Shown piece after piece: positions 39,601 through 54,600 of a DNA stretch of 64,000 bases (position 1 is the stretch's first letter; each line of letters starts with the position of its first letter). A model generated the notes under the pieces. It was not told where the DNA came from. It made no database searches and saw only the letters and a list, made by a program, of their open reading frames with translations. A program made the position numbers and the translations under genes. Source of the DNA: Owenia fusiformis (Eukaryota > Annelida > Polychaeta > Sabellida > Oweniidae); NCBI GenBank assembly GCA_903813345.2, contig CAIIXF020000005.1:1114001-1178000 (forward strand), read 5' to 3'.

Positions 39601-42600
39601 CTGACAACAAAGTGCTAAAATGATGGCATTTTTACCTCACAGGTTGGGCTGATATGCTTTCTCCCTGTTCATTCATACGAGGAGGAATAAGAGTTGAGCG
39701 ACAAATCATGGACTGCACTCCATGGGCTTCATCCGATTTGGAAGACTACAAAAAATAGTACAAGCAATTAACAATGAGAATTTTTATTTTGTGAATGTGA
39801 TTGGAACGTGTGAAGTACTCTACATATAAGGTGCTGTACATCTATGTATAAAGTCTACATATCTTTGTTAATGAGGGGTGCAGAGAAATTCTACACTGTA
39901 CAATTCTGTACAAATCATTCCATTTGATAAAGTGATAACTGATTATGAACAAATTTAACAGGGAGAATTGAAAATATAATGAAATTCTCCTCTTTTTCTC
40001 CTGAAAATAGCATTCTTTAGGAGTCTTAAAATGGATTAACCATTTTGCAGACAATTAACAAAATAACAGTTTTTCTGCAAGGATAGTATTCCTATTACAT
40101 AACCTATAAATCATTACCAACCACCTAAAGCAAAGCACAAAGATGTAATTATAAAGATATTTCATACACTTTCGTACAAGTTTTTGTCAAAACAATTAAA
40201 ACAGACACACAAGGTAATATTCTATACATAAGGTAACGGTATAACATTTCACATAATTCATGTTCAACATTTACAATGTAATATACAATATAACCAACTG
40301 TGTTTCATGCCATCTATTGACAGTCTTCAAGACCATTGTTTTCAAAGAATTCAGCCCAAATTTGGAGAGAGTGACTGTTAAATGTGCAAACAGTGCCATA
40401 TTAAGCATTAACCATCACCATATTACCATATAAGGGAATATATTGCCTACTTTGTTTCCACCTGAGATGTCATTCTGCTACAAATCATGCAAAGTAAAGG
40501 TTATGATTATTAGACCTCTATTAGGGTAAATATGTTATAGCCTTCCTGAGCTTTAAATAATGTTAAAAACCTCCATAATCAAAATAATATAATGTATAGA
40601 GAAATATTAAAAATGAAATGTATTAGAATAGATTGCAAATAAAGATTTTAAGAAAGCAAGCACATCCAGTTTGGTATGAAGGTCCCAAAACAAGGATGAA
40701 CACAATGTCTGTAACCATGGAAACAATGCCATCATGACAGGTATCTTATAGGTTTATTCACAGAAGATACATACCTCAGCTGTCCCATCCGAACTCTGTG
40801 TGACATTGTTAGCACAAAGCGCCTCTCCTAGTCCCTCATGGCCACACAGACTGATGTTGAAGGTATGGTAATACTGAGTACCACTAGATGTGAACAAACG
40901 AGCTCCTGCTAGCACTGTTGGGCTGAAAAATTGAATTTGAACATTTTTCAAAATATTTTCCCGTATTCCATTTTTGTTCTCATAATGTAGGCACTATATC
41001 ACAATTATACAATAATTTCTTTTTGATTCTAGTGCTCAAAAAATCTTTGCTGGTGTAATTTATAAATCATTATTAGGTAATGCACATTAAACCTTAATAT
41101 ATAATGACTACCGAAGGACCACAAAATAAATGTGTTTTAAATATTCAAATAATAAAAATATTTCTATTCAGAAAAAATTGTTTGGTCTTCAAGATGTTAC
41201 CTGTTTAACTGTCTGAAGTCATACTGACGACCAGCTTTGTCTGTATACTGACATGTACTGTAGCAAAGCTGATGGTCCTTGGCCTGTAGTCCCTGGCCAC
41301 ATGAATGGCAAGCCTCTTTCCCCCAAGGCTGGTCTGATTGGATGATTGTATTGGCAGGGCAGGTCTTACACTGTGTGGAATTTGGTTCAATGTACTGGCC
41401 AGCAGGGCAGGGTACACACCTGATGTAAAGGACAACAGAATTATTGATGCCTTTGCCAGGGCATGATATACAAAGTGGGAAATATACAGAGCAGGTATAC
41501 TCTGGTGTGTCGAGTAGTAAGTCTTACTGCAACTAATTTATTCTAACATTAGAAGTCAAGATAGGGAGACAATAAAGCATAATTCACAGGAAATGTTGTC
41601 CTACTGGTAAAGTCTATGTACAATTATAGTTTGTAATTTAGAGTAAAATTAAAAGTCGAAAATAAAACATTTTACTCTGAAGTAAATGAACTTAGGTTAT
41701 TATTAATATATTACCAGAGTGATGAATTTACACAGAAAAAGTAAAATTATAGTTTGTAATTTTTGCATTATGAAAACTTAAGACATATCACTTACTGATC
41801 ATCTTTTGTCCCCTTTGGGCAGGATCTACATTCCGTAGCCCCACCATCTATGGTGTTTGTGACGGAAATACTGTAAATCTTGGCTATGTCATTAGACAAT
41901 TTATACAAGACTTTATCACCCTCGTAAGCTGATTCCCAATCTGTTTTCTGGAATGCCCAGCTGAATGTCACCGGTTCATTCTTGGTGATTGCATAGCTGT
42001 AGTCACAAAATATACAAGTCTTAAAGTAGTCACAAAATACACAAGTCTTAAAGTTTTGCTTTAAAGTAAAGACTTCATTCAATTTTTCAAATAAGATGCA
42101 TTTTAGTTCATATGAATGAGATTTCAAACATGCTAAGCAAAATACTGCTAATTTGAATTCTATGTTTAGTTAGTTTAGGTTAATTTTTTAAGTTATTCTA
42201 AAACTACTCAAATAAGAAAAATCTTTGTTTCATCAAGTAAGCATCAAGGGTACATTACGAGAAGCATTCAGGAATCCTAATTCAATTGTTGTAACCAAAT
42301 TAACTATGATGTCATAGTAAAGAACAAGACTTAAAAGAAAGACTTAAGCATGCTAATCATTTCATAAAAGCTTTTGATAATGGCTCGCAGGATATAGTAT
42401 TAGTAGTACTAGTATTCTATGGTAATCAAAACATGAATACTCATAAAAATCATAGGATGGATTATTAAGATTCAATTTAGCTTTAAATGCAAAATGATGG
42501 TTTATTAAGTATAAATCAATTCTAAATATCAGTTTGTTAATAGCAGATGAGAAACAGACCATGCAAAATAAAGCAAGGCACACTGACTGAAAATGCTGCT

Positions 42601-45600
42601 CATATTCAAGTATTCAAAAAATAAGTTTTCTTCTCAACATAGTCATTAGCGTTATTTACATGTTAGTTTACAGACCAATGAACAAAATGATCCAAAAGTC
42701 TTTTCTCTATGAATACTTTAATAGCAGCAATTTCAAAATAAAACAAATCACCAAAAATGATGTCCAGTAAGAAGTTCTGAGACACCAATAATCTATTATA
42801 TATTTATAATGTCTAGAAAAGTGCCAAGACACCAACAATCCAGCACTATTAGACATCCAGTATGTATTTTACTTGGTGTTTTGTTAACGGAAAGGTTCCC
42901 AGTGACAAAGACAACAGAATTTGCATATAATCAAAACATGTATACAACAAACATGTATACAACATCAAGAAGATATAATTATTGAAGTAAATGCTAAATC
43001 ACATAAAGTATGTTTATATAACGAGTGCAGTAGCACTGAAATATGATTTTAATTCGTGCAGTGTGTATGTTATGTTCTTTTAAAGCAAAAGCTTTATTTC
43101 AGACATTAGTGAGTACACAGGATCAGGACAAGTCCCTTTCTGGCATCGAATGCTATATATATGTCCATTAAGCACCAATAGCTGCAGACTTTCAATACAA
43201 TCTAGCCCTTCACCAATAGAATCAATATTTGATCATGGGAATAAAACCTTTCACCACAGAAACAACCATTTTCCCAACAGCAACTATCCACAAGCGTTGG
43301 ATAAAAGCAGAAGCACTTCCTATCACCAATATAAGTTTTTAATATAAAAATGAACTTAGAAGATCACATGAAAAACCAATTACAAGTTTAATCCAGTGTG
43401 AAATATATAGAATCACCATTCAAAAATGGCCAGTAAGATCATTTAAGAATAAAACTATATGAAGTACATATACATGTACTCCCCAATCCACCAATCCTCC
43501 ACCTGTTCTGTTAATAAAGGCTACCTGAACTGCTGTTTAGCCTGAATACCTAGCCAGGTACGTGCTACAGTACTGCCATGTTTCTTTGTCTCCTAAACGT
43601 TATGTTATACACCATGCAGTTATGTATTATAGATACAGGTGGCATAACAATCTTTTACAATGGCTTTTCACATGTTAAAGAAACAGCAAAGGATAGGAAC
43701 ATTAGAGAAAAATAATTTTGGTACAATATTCCCTGTCATATTTTTTACTAAACTTGTCACTTTACCTGTCTGAAGGGGTCTTCCTTTTAATTGTTATATT
43801 TGGGAATGTCTGTATCTCAAATCTAGGTCATGACTCCTGACGTGTTAGCATATTTTTGAAGAGCTTTCATCTTACATTTTATACATTTTCTTTACTGCCA
43901 CTTTAACATTTATGAATAAACCCCGAAGGAAATTACCAAAATAAACGACTGTTAATCATATTAAACAAAGCTATCTCCCACAATGCACTTCAGAAGAAGC
44001 TAGTCAGTATTCAAATGCCTGTGGTCGATTAGTGTCATTAAAGCTTTTATACAGCTGTTAAATAATACATGCATTGAACCAGGCTTAGTCTTGCCTCCCT
44101 CCCACCCAGATTGGTTCTACATGTTATGGGGTGAGGGGGGGGCACAAAATGTCAACAAAAGGCAAGTGTGATATATTAATACGCAAACATTTAGTTGATT
44201 ATGTAAGCAATTCCAAACAAGGCAAATTGTTAATGCATCACGCATACATGGCAATTAAAAATATGTCAATGGGTAAGGAAGTTATTAGTGACATTCATTC
44301 TGCCATCAGATGTTAATTTGACCTTAGCTTCTTTTAGATGATATTTTTATATTATAGAACACCAAATGGAGTTCAAAATGAGTAATACTACTGCATAGTG
44401 TGTGTCACAATTAAATACAATTCAACATTATTGTGCATCCTAGAAATACATATTAATGAAGTATTAAAGTGTGCTCTACAAAAGAAGAGTATTGATTAGT
44501 ATATTAAAAGAAGTTTAAACAAAGACATGTGTTTGTATATACAAGTTGCCTGTAAAAGTATTAGTCCCATGGGTACTTACAAGACGCCATCATGCCACAA
44601 GCATTAAGCTGATCATACTACTAAGTTCTAACAAGACCTTATCACATCGTGAACATTTTAGATACCGCTTTGAGCTCATACTGCTGAGCTTACAAATACA
44701 TAAAGTTCTTGTCTTACCTATGATACCATTAATACAAACTTACATGAGGTCTGGTTAGGCGAGGCATCAAATGATCGATTTCCGATCGGAAACTAAATAA
44801 ATCTAGTTTTGACTTTGACCTCCTCCCTCCCCAAGAACTAAATACCATAAAAGTTGATCGCTGCATTCCGAGTCAAAATTGCAAAAAACTTGAAATGTTG
44901 TAGTTTGTCAGATAGCAAACTGAAATGACTTTGAACCCCCTCCCCCTAACTAGATTTATTTAGTTTTCGATCTGGCATCAAAGTTTTGATGCCTCCTGTT
45001 AGTACCCATGAGTTCTATTGCTGATAATACTTTAAGTGTGTTAGGCCTGAGGAGTTAAATTCTATGTTTAATGTAATTGTGTTCTACAAATACAGATACG
45101 AGGGGTGATCCAAAAGTCTTGGACGCGCCGCTCTAACTTTGCTATTTTCTAATGTAAGCGCACGAAACTTTCAGATAATAAAGATCAACATCTTAACAAG
45201 ATTGTGTATAAGTTTCAACAGAAAATAATATATTTTAGCTTTTTTGTAAAGATTGTTTAACACTGGGTCCCTGCCACCCGGAACGGTATTTAAATATAGC
45301 AAATCACGTCACAACTGTTATAATATGGCAAATACTTTAGGTGCGGGTGCACAACCTAAAACCAGTCATTTTATGAGAGAATTTCTGATTTTCAATCTGA
45401 GTGTCATCTGCCATCATCATCTTCACATATTAAGACCTACTTTTCAACATATTTTCCACAAATTTGAACCCATCTTTCATACCGCTTTACCAATGAATGG
45501 AAGACATTTATTAAACCGCCATTCCTTATGTGATACAAATGCTGCTGGAGTGCCACTCTAAACCTCATCCAATGAGTAAAAAAACATTTTCTTTCAACCC

Positions 45601-48600
45601 TCCTTTCAACTTCGAGAAAAGGAAGAAAATCACATGAAGCCATATCTAGACTGTATTGTGCATATGGTAGCTGCTAAAGGTCAATAATAGTGAAAATATC
45701 TTGTAATATTCTTTGTTCCACTTTGATTTCTTTCATGTTCTGCATTTCAGCAGCCATTTTGGAGCAAAAATGATACCAGAATGAGGGTTGCTTGTCTGAT
45801 GTCATTTTCTTAGAATTTGACATATATGATCATTGTCATATGTGACATTATAATTAAAACACAATTAATTGGTTGCCTAGTAAGAAAGGAAGTAAACTAG
45901 CATGGTTTAACATTCACAATTCAAAGAAAGACAGTGGTCAAGACTTGCGAAACAAGTCAAAAGGCGGCATAATTTAAGGCTAAAAGTTGTCATGTGTGAA
46001 TACCGTTCCGGGTGGCAGGGTCCCCATATTAAAAACTGTCTAGAAATCTACATAAAACATATCATTTCTCCATGAAATTAATACACAAAGTAGTTCGGTT
46101 ATTGGTCTTTATTATTGGAAAGTTTAAAGTAATTTCATCAAAAGCCAACAAAATTAGAGCAGGGCGTCCAAGACTTTTGGATCACCCCTCGTATTTTCCC
46201 GTATTGTCACAATTTGGCTAATTGTATAAAATAAAACACACATTTCTACTGGTCAGCAAAGACCTAGTTTGTTATAAAGTCTGAATAGATGTGAGAGAAT
46301 ATGCCAAACATTTCATTTAATTCTCTAACCCTGAACTACATATATATGTTACATTAATAAGAAGTTGTGTTACTTCAAGAATGGGTTAAAACATGCCCCA
46401 GGAGTTCATTGTCATATGCGCAAATGGTAGTAAATGCATACAATGGTGTGAGGAGTTAATTTAACTGTGGCTGCCAAAAGAGTCACGATGTGTCCTTAGA
46501 TATTAACTGTGACTGCCAAAAGAGTCACGATTTGTCCTCAAATATTAACTGTGACTGCCAAAAGACTCACAATGTGTCCTCAAATATTAACTGTGACTGC
46601 CAAAAGACTCACAATGTGTCCTCAAATATTAACAGTGACTGCCAAAAGACTCACGATTTGTCCTTAAATTTTAACTGAGACTGCCAAAAGACTCACAATT
46701 TGTCCTCAAATATTAACTGTGAATGCCAAAAGACTCACAATGTGTCCTCAAATATTAAGTGTGACTGCCAAAAGACTCACAATGTGTCCTCAAATATTAA
46801 CTGTGACTGCCAAAAGAGTCACGATGTGTCCTTAGATATTAACTGTGACTGCCAAAAGACTAACAATGTGTCCTCAAATATTAACTGTGACTGCCAAAAG
46901 ACTCACGATTTGTCCTCAAATATTAACTGAGACTGCCAAAAGACTCATGATTTGTCCTCAAATATTAACTGTAACTGCCAAAAGACTCCCAATTTGTCCT
47001 CAAATATTAATTGAGACTGCCAAAAGACTCACGATTTGTCCTCAAATATTACCGTAACTGTGACTACCAAAAGACTCAATTTGTCCTCAAATATTAACTG
47101 TGACTGCCAAAAGCCACACATTTTGTCCTCAAATATGCAATAATAACTAAATAAAGTAACCCCATGGCATGTTTTACTCCATTAGAAAGAAACAAGTATT
47201 GTTATCGTGATTATACTCTTAACATGTAGTGCACAGTATAGGTGTTTGTAACATATACACCAGTGACTCCAAAAGGGAGAGGCCTTGTGGATTAAACTAC
47301 CTGAAAGATTGCGTAGGGGTACGCCCATACCACTCGCCTACAGACTTCATCTGGCTTCCAAACTAAAGAGCAAATATTCATGTTTTAATGCAGAGATTGG
47401 GATATCCATCTGAAATCAAGTTTCTGTATCCTACCCCATTTCTTTGAATGATTTTGAAATCATAGTTCCTACTACCCACAAGAGCAGAGCACTCTTCAAA
47501 CAAGATACAACTTCAGTGTTGCATTCAACAGCATAGCACACATAGTTAAATCATGTACAGTAAAAGCTGTCTAATTGAATACAACAAAATTGGGACTGGA
47601 AGTGTTCCCATGGAGAAGTGTTCTGGATTAGAGGGGTGTTTTACTGTATATGATTTCTCCAATATCCAACCCAGACAGACTTGTTTCACAAAATGTTCTC
47701 TGAAATATGAAAAAATGCCTCTTCATGAATGAGCACAGGTGAACAATTGAGTTGAACATCACAATTGAGAATTAAAGCGACCTGTAATGCCAAATGGCGA
47801 TTGGTCTTGCTTTCTTGTACTTTGTAAATTACTATGATTTAAGAATAATAAAAACATTAATAATAATAAAAAGCATTCACCACTATTTCTTATGATGAAT
47901 CAAAACATTTATATACGATAACTTCATTATTGAGTTTTTCCAATCATTCCCCTTCATATATCAAAACCAGAGAACATCAGGCATTTCATTCAAATTCTAG
48001 AGAAATATAGTGAAATAAGTATGAAAAGAGTGACACTCTAAAACACACTGGTACTCTGAATACCTATATTGTTGTCTCTGATTGTTGCCATGCCACCAGC
48101 TAATAGGCTCCAATACAATTGCTCTGTGTCTCTAGCAATCAAATAATTCAATTAAAGCATAAATTACATGAGCTCCAGTGTTAAACTCATTCTAGATAGG
48201 ACCAATATCACCAATTGTTGTCTCCATTGTACTGAATCATAAAAGGAGTAATTTAGCTCAAGATAACCCATAGTTTACAGTATTGTTTATATGTTAAATC
48301 TATGCCTATAGCACTTTATGAATTTAACCACATCCAGTTAATTCCACATTAAAACCTGAGATGCAACTATGGCAAGACATCTACATCTGCAGACATGTTA
48401 TTACGGTGACATGTAATCTTTTGTACCCTCTCCAAAACTTCCCCTAATAGAGTGTGGGAAAAAGAGATATTTTCCACATCACTGATACACTGATACTAGT
48501 CCACTTGGATTATCATTACATCAGGCATTATGACCAGTTTCTAAACTGATACTAGTCCACTTGGATTATCATGACATCAGGCATTATGATCAGTTTCTAA

Positions 48601-51600
48601 TCTTTCTGCAATCACCGATCTAAAAGCTGCAAAGCAAATTCCCAATCTTGAATCTTTTACCTAGCAGTGCTAACGTTGATGGTTCCCTCCCATATTCTGA
48701 TGGCTTCTACGGGTCTATTATGGTGTCTATGGTGATGGCGGTGGTGTCCTAATCTCTGAACAGAATCAGATCAACTTATTATGTACATCCACACAACACT
48801 ATCACTTCTCTGTTTTCTCAGTTTTTCATATCCCCAAGTCAGAATTATACTTCTCCCAGAGATTTGCAGAATATTGAATTCTGATCAATTCATCTTGCAG
48901 AAAACTGGGAGGAATGCATTACTTAAGGAGACTAAAAGGTTCAGTATGAATAAGACTGGAAAGGATCTAAGAACAATTATGCAACAACATTGAATCCAAA
49001 GGAACCAGACATGACTGGCAGCATTTAATAAAAGAAAAGAAGAATTACATCAAGTGAAAACAATTCACTGTGTTTATGATATGCAATCTCCTAATTTGGC
49101 TTGAAGATATAAAAAATGAATCATTGTATGCTGTCAACATCAGCTCATATGAGCAAAACTGCTAAATACATCAGCCTAGTAAATAGAGATTGGGTGTAGT
49201 TCTCTAACATGTACAACATCAACAAACTCAAAATACAAATACTTGAAATTTTGGTGAAAAAGCAAAAATGTGACTACAACAAACAGTTCATCCTCCAAAG
49301 CAGGTGTCCAGAATCTGTACCTCCTTCTAGATCTTGGGAGTCCTGCCATCGGAGGATGCTAACAGACAAAACTATACAGCACATGATGACAGTTCTATTA
49401 AATGTCCAAACACAATCAGATGCATCCACATGATAAGGAAGGGTCAAAGGTAGTTCTATACACATCTATGTATAATCAACCATCCACAACTTGCAATGCT
49501 CAGATCAACAATCCTAAGAATCTACATTGGAGTTTTGAGCACAAACTCGAGCAAAAATCTTGGTAAACTTGCCCAAAAGCTGAACATCTGAATGTGTGTG
49601 AACCTATTCACGATACCCAGTTACAAACAAGTGTGATGAAGGGGACCAAAGGTTCCTCACTTGGTGCACATATAGCTGAGGTAATGTTACCTGAACTCTT
49701 GCTTTTGTTGGGTGTTATCCCATCCTGCTATGTTACGCCACATTGTATCTTCACGTGTTAACTACATTGAGAACAATGTGCGATGCATAAATGTGTATTC
49801 ATTGAGATTTCATGATGCTTTCCTATTGTCATGATATGGAGAAGTGGGAGTGAACAATGAAACTGGGGGATGGGGGAGGGGTAGTGGTACAAGAAGAATA
49901 TGTAACATTTAACAAGGGGAAATTAGAAAACTGATTGGTACATAACTACATATCATAATAGCCAATTGGGTATCTTAAAAAAAGAAAGAATTCTAAATTA
50001 TTAGTATTAAATGTCACCAACATGCAATTGGAACTGGACCTTGTTAAACTTATGCTGTTTCTATCTAACAATCTTGGAGGTAGAGGAATTATTATATAGC
50101 CTCATGGATCCCATACCTCCTGAAATTCTTGGGAAATCTGCGGATAAACCCTGTATCTAAAACCTCCCAGTACATATCCCTTACAAGTAACAGGACAAAG
50201 GCCTCACTACTGATGTAATTAGGATGACCTTAGGTATATGGCAACTTGTAATTTCATCTTTGAAATCACCATCCAAAAATCCATGACTTTTTCTAATGTA
50301 TCTTTTTTACTGTGCATCCAGACATCAGTTAATGGGTTTGTAGGGATTCAGGTTTGATCACATATGTACCTATGGAATGACTTTTTCACATTTCCTGTCC
50401 AGGAATCTAGCAACAAACTGAATGCTAAAAAAATGCCACTGGATGAAATCAAATGAATGAATATGACATTTAATAAATGTGATTCCAAGGACAGAGTTGG
50501 TAAAACATATCCATTTACAGGAAATACTTTACACTAGTGGAATCTTTGGAAACCTTAATGCATTCAGTGTGGATAGTCCGCATGCAATGTGTGATAACTC
50601 ATGTTGCTAAGAAAACCCTTAAAACATTACAATTCACATATTTGAAGTGGGTGTGTATGTATCAGCCATTCACTGTAAGGACAATGGTGTATTCTGCGTA
50701 TTGAGCGCAAGACTCTGATAATAACAACTTAACAATTAAGGGGTACACACTATGCTTTGTCCATACTTAATGCACTGATCAACATGCATGGTTTCACTGA
50801 TACTGAAATATAACAAACAACAGAACTTATAAATGTTAATACATAATAAATCCTATGAATGACCCCAAAAACAGCTGTATAACGTTAGCTAAGGTAGCTT
50901 GTTTATCTGAGGTTATTCATAGGGGATGATGACACGAAGCAATAACTATAACAGTGAATCTGCTTGGTGTAATACCTGTACTCTTGTCTCTGTTTTGGAC
51001 CTGACCAATCATTTAAAACATTCACGTATCTTCTCCCAAGAACCTTGCAATAAAATTACATCCAAATCAAACCCAATAGACCTTTCCAATAGATCGCAAC
51101 CCTATTGTTGTTATACTTCACAGGCAGCAATGTTTGTAAATAAGCAAATTTGTAAGTTTTTGAAAGCGATGAGTTTATCTTATTTCTGCCATGAAACTGT
51201 AAAGAAAGACTGACACCAATAGGTGGCACTATCTACTGGATTGGCCTATCATTAAATTACAGTAAAGAAATCCCTTATTTTCAAATTTATATAGACAAAG
51301 CCGTCATCTCTATTTCATTTCCATGCTGTTAGTTAATCATTTTAAGGAGTGAATAAAGATTTGAGCTTGGTCTAGATTTTGCATTTTTTAAAATTCAGAT
51401 CAATTGAATGCTATTTACCTGCATGAAGAAAAATTCACATTTTCCTTGACATTTGGTCTCGAAGACAAATGTAAGAGTTGCAATTTCCGCTGCCTTTCCG
51501 TTGATGGTGGCCTCTTTGCCGCTGAAGCCACTGATGTGGAGGTTCAACAAAAGGTACGAGTCATCGGCGTGTCCAATCCCACTTGCAATGTGGTCACCAG

Positions 51601-54600
51601 TTGGTACCCAACCTTCCTTTGAGCGACAACCATCATCTAAAATACAAGAGGTCATATTGAAAACAAAAATAGCATCGAAAATAGTCAAAAAGGATGGAAT
51701 GAAGAAGGGTATGATCTTTTTATTAAGAAATGACACACTTTGTTCAACAGAGATTTAGTGACAAACTTAAGATCAAAAAAAATAAAAATATGTAGAGAGA
51801 AGTTCTGTTTAACAGAAATTTTGTGGAATAAGGATGACTTAAGATAAATGTTATCACCTGAAAAATTTAAGACCAAAAATGAAAATATTTATTAATGAAC
51901 AAATTATCTAAAAAAAGATACAATGTCAAGAATCATATATGTCTTTCTTGGATCACCAGACTTACCGTCCATAGATAGACAGCTAGAGGTGACATTTGGG
52001 GGTAGATTATTCCACCATTTATACTCAATGCTGTAGTTAGGTGCTGTATTGGCAGGGCATTTCTCACATGCTTTACTGCCATCTGAGAAGCTGTTCTTTG
52101 GGCAGAAAATACAACCTGCTGTTCCATTCACTTTGCCATACTCCATACCTGTTTTTATACAATGAAATATAGTATATTTTTGATGAAATTCAAACAGAAC
52201 CTTTATATTGTCTCAAAATGTAGATTACCAGTGATTAAAGCTTCAATTAGTGGGGACATAATAATAGAAGATCTAAAGTACATGAGGTACTTAAACGAGT
52301 TGGCTAATTTTGTGGCAAATATACAACATACATGAGTATGTACTATTATTCACATTATTTTATGTACTAGTATTCAATGTAGTTGATAGTGTATTTATAT
52401 TGACTACCAAAAATTGTATATTCTGGAGACTAAAACTATTTTAGAGCAACCAGTAGGCATGAGTGTTAATGGTGTTAATGCAGTATAAACCTTATGATTT
52501 CCAGAAGTAAAAACACATACCAGGGTTACATGGGGGACATGGTTCTGGGGTGCCAGATGTGGGTAGTTTAACAGATGTAGGGTCATCTATACGACAGACA
52601 GTTGGCTCCACCCATCTGTACATCTTCCTTGTCTGTTTCTTCTCATCACATGGCATGTTATAAGCAAAATAGTCCTTCTCCTTGCATGGAGGTCTTTTCG
52701 TACAAGCTCCAGCTCCTGCATCTAGAACAATATATTACGTCAATTATATCTCAAATTAGCGTGAAATACTTTTTTCATTGCTGTCTTAAATTCAATTATG
52801 GGACCTCGTAAGTGAATTATATATGGGCACTTCTGCCAGTTGGGTCAGGAAGACCTTCCAAGTGACCAATATTTCCTCATAAATTCAATTAAGCTATAAA
52901 AAATGTATGCTAACTTGACAATTCAGTTGTGACTGAAATGTGACTTAAATGTCAGAATTTTCAATTTCATGACAGATAAAATAGTTACCAATGAACACAC
53001 ACAAAATGATTGTAAATATGACCTTATATGAATAGCAATTGTAATCTGTGCCAGCAATGTATGCTTACTTGAATATTCAGTGGTGGAGTCACAATTCTTG
53101 CACTCTGGTGATCCTTTAGGAGCGTATGTGTTTGGCTCACACATTGTACATGAGGAGGAGCCCTCTGCACTCATTGTTCCTTCCTTGCACTTGGAACACT
53201 GGGACGTGTAGGCAACACCTGGAGATAAAACGCACAATAAAGATTTAAATAAATGGAATACTGTTAAAACTGTGCATAACCAATGATATGATGATTTGCC
53301 ACTATGACACATATACAATATATATACTACATATGTCATTCACACACGTTGGATAATAATACAGTAAAACAACTGTTTCTGAGAGATACAGCTTTTGACA
53401 TGTTTGCACATGAATTCAGAATGCAAGCACTCTCTCTGCTTTACCAACCTTATAAATAGCACAAAGACAGTACTTACCATGCAGCACTATTTCCTTAATA
53501 AGGATAGGTTTCCTCGTGCCTTCTGAGGAACTGAGCCCAATCGTCTTCCATACCAAAGTATTAGGCCCCGACTTCAAACTGAACACTTGAGTTCTCCACT
53601 GGCCATCTTCAGTTAATGAAGGCCATCGACTAGAATCACGGTCTCCATAACCCTGACATTGACTGTTCTGAACCTGTAAACAATGACAGGTTATCAAGTG
53701 ACACTTGGGACAGAATGACAGGTTATCATATTGGTATTGTAAAAGAATGACAAGTTATCAAATTGGTATTTTAAAAGAATGACAGGTTATCATATTGGTA
53801 TTTTAAAATAATGACAGGTTATCATATTGGTATTGTAAAAGAATGACAAGTTATCATATTGGTATTTTAAAAGAATGACAGGTTATCATATTGGTATTTT
53901 AAAATAATGACAGGTTATCATATTGGTTGTAAAAGAATGACAGGTTATTAAGTGATGTCTGTAATAACAGAATGACATATTATTGTTTGTTACTTGTAAC
54001 AAAAATCTATTTGTACTTAATCTTTTGCCAATGCAGACAATGGCATGCATGGAAAACTAAGACTGAAAAGAAAAGGGTAGAAAGCAAGATGCCATGCAAT
54101 GTATTTACATTTCCTATTAGTTCAAAACAGGACTTGTGATTTTATGTTCAATGTTGTCGGAATGTCCTTTGTATTTTCTTTATTGATTTCAAGCCTACTT
54201 ACCAAGAAATGGAAGAGTATTCCATTGTCAGCATATTGATATGTAAATGAGACAGACCCTGCTCTCACTAAATTAGCGGTATATACGAGACTACTGGTGC
54301 AATGTTTTGGTACTGAAGCTATGTAGTCCTTGCGTGTTTTCCAACCTTGTCTGGAAAAATAAACAAATACATGCATTTTGTGTTTTGTTTCTGTATCAAA
54401 TATTTTCAGTGACCCTAATGACAAATTATAGATTACTTTCAGACATATAACACTTCCTTATGATGCTTAGAGATGCCATGATTGAGTAAAGGTTAAAATT
54501 AAGCTGGAAATATTGATCATTTTGATTAAAATTGCTGTCAGTAATGATTGATATGAATTTCCCACAAGAATCTTGACTTTTAGCTGGAAAAACATATTTT

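Larger units (their letters stand above)
41997..48660 (-). other. ELAPOR intron 10, 6.7 kb, with transposons and a minisatellite
   Basis: Holds an inverted-repeat element (44761-44998), a mariner-type element (45099-46191), a 42-bp minisatellite (46445-47140) and a one-ended MITE fragment near 47560-47650 (taaaagctgtctaattgaat ... gttttactgta). No host exon was found apart from repeats; a 61-codon + strand frame at 44131 is unrecognised. Confidence 0.5.

Noticed and set aside
46490-47057. Cys/Asn-rich protein frames
   Set aside because: Produced by the 42-bp minisatellite period.
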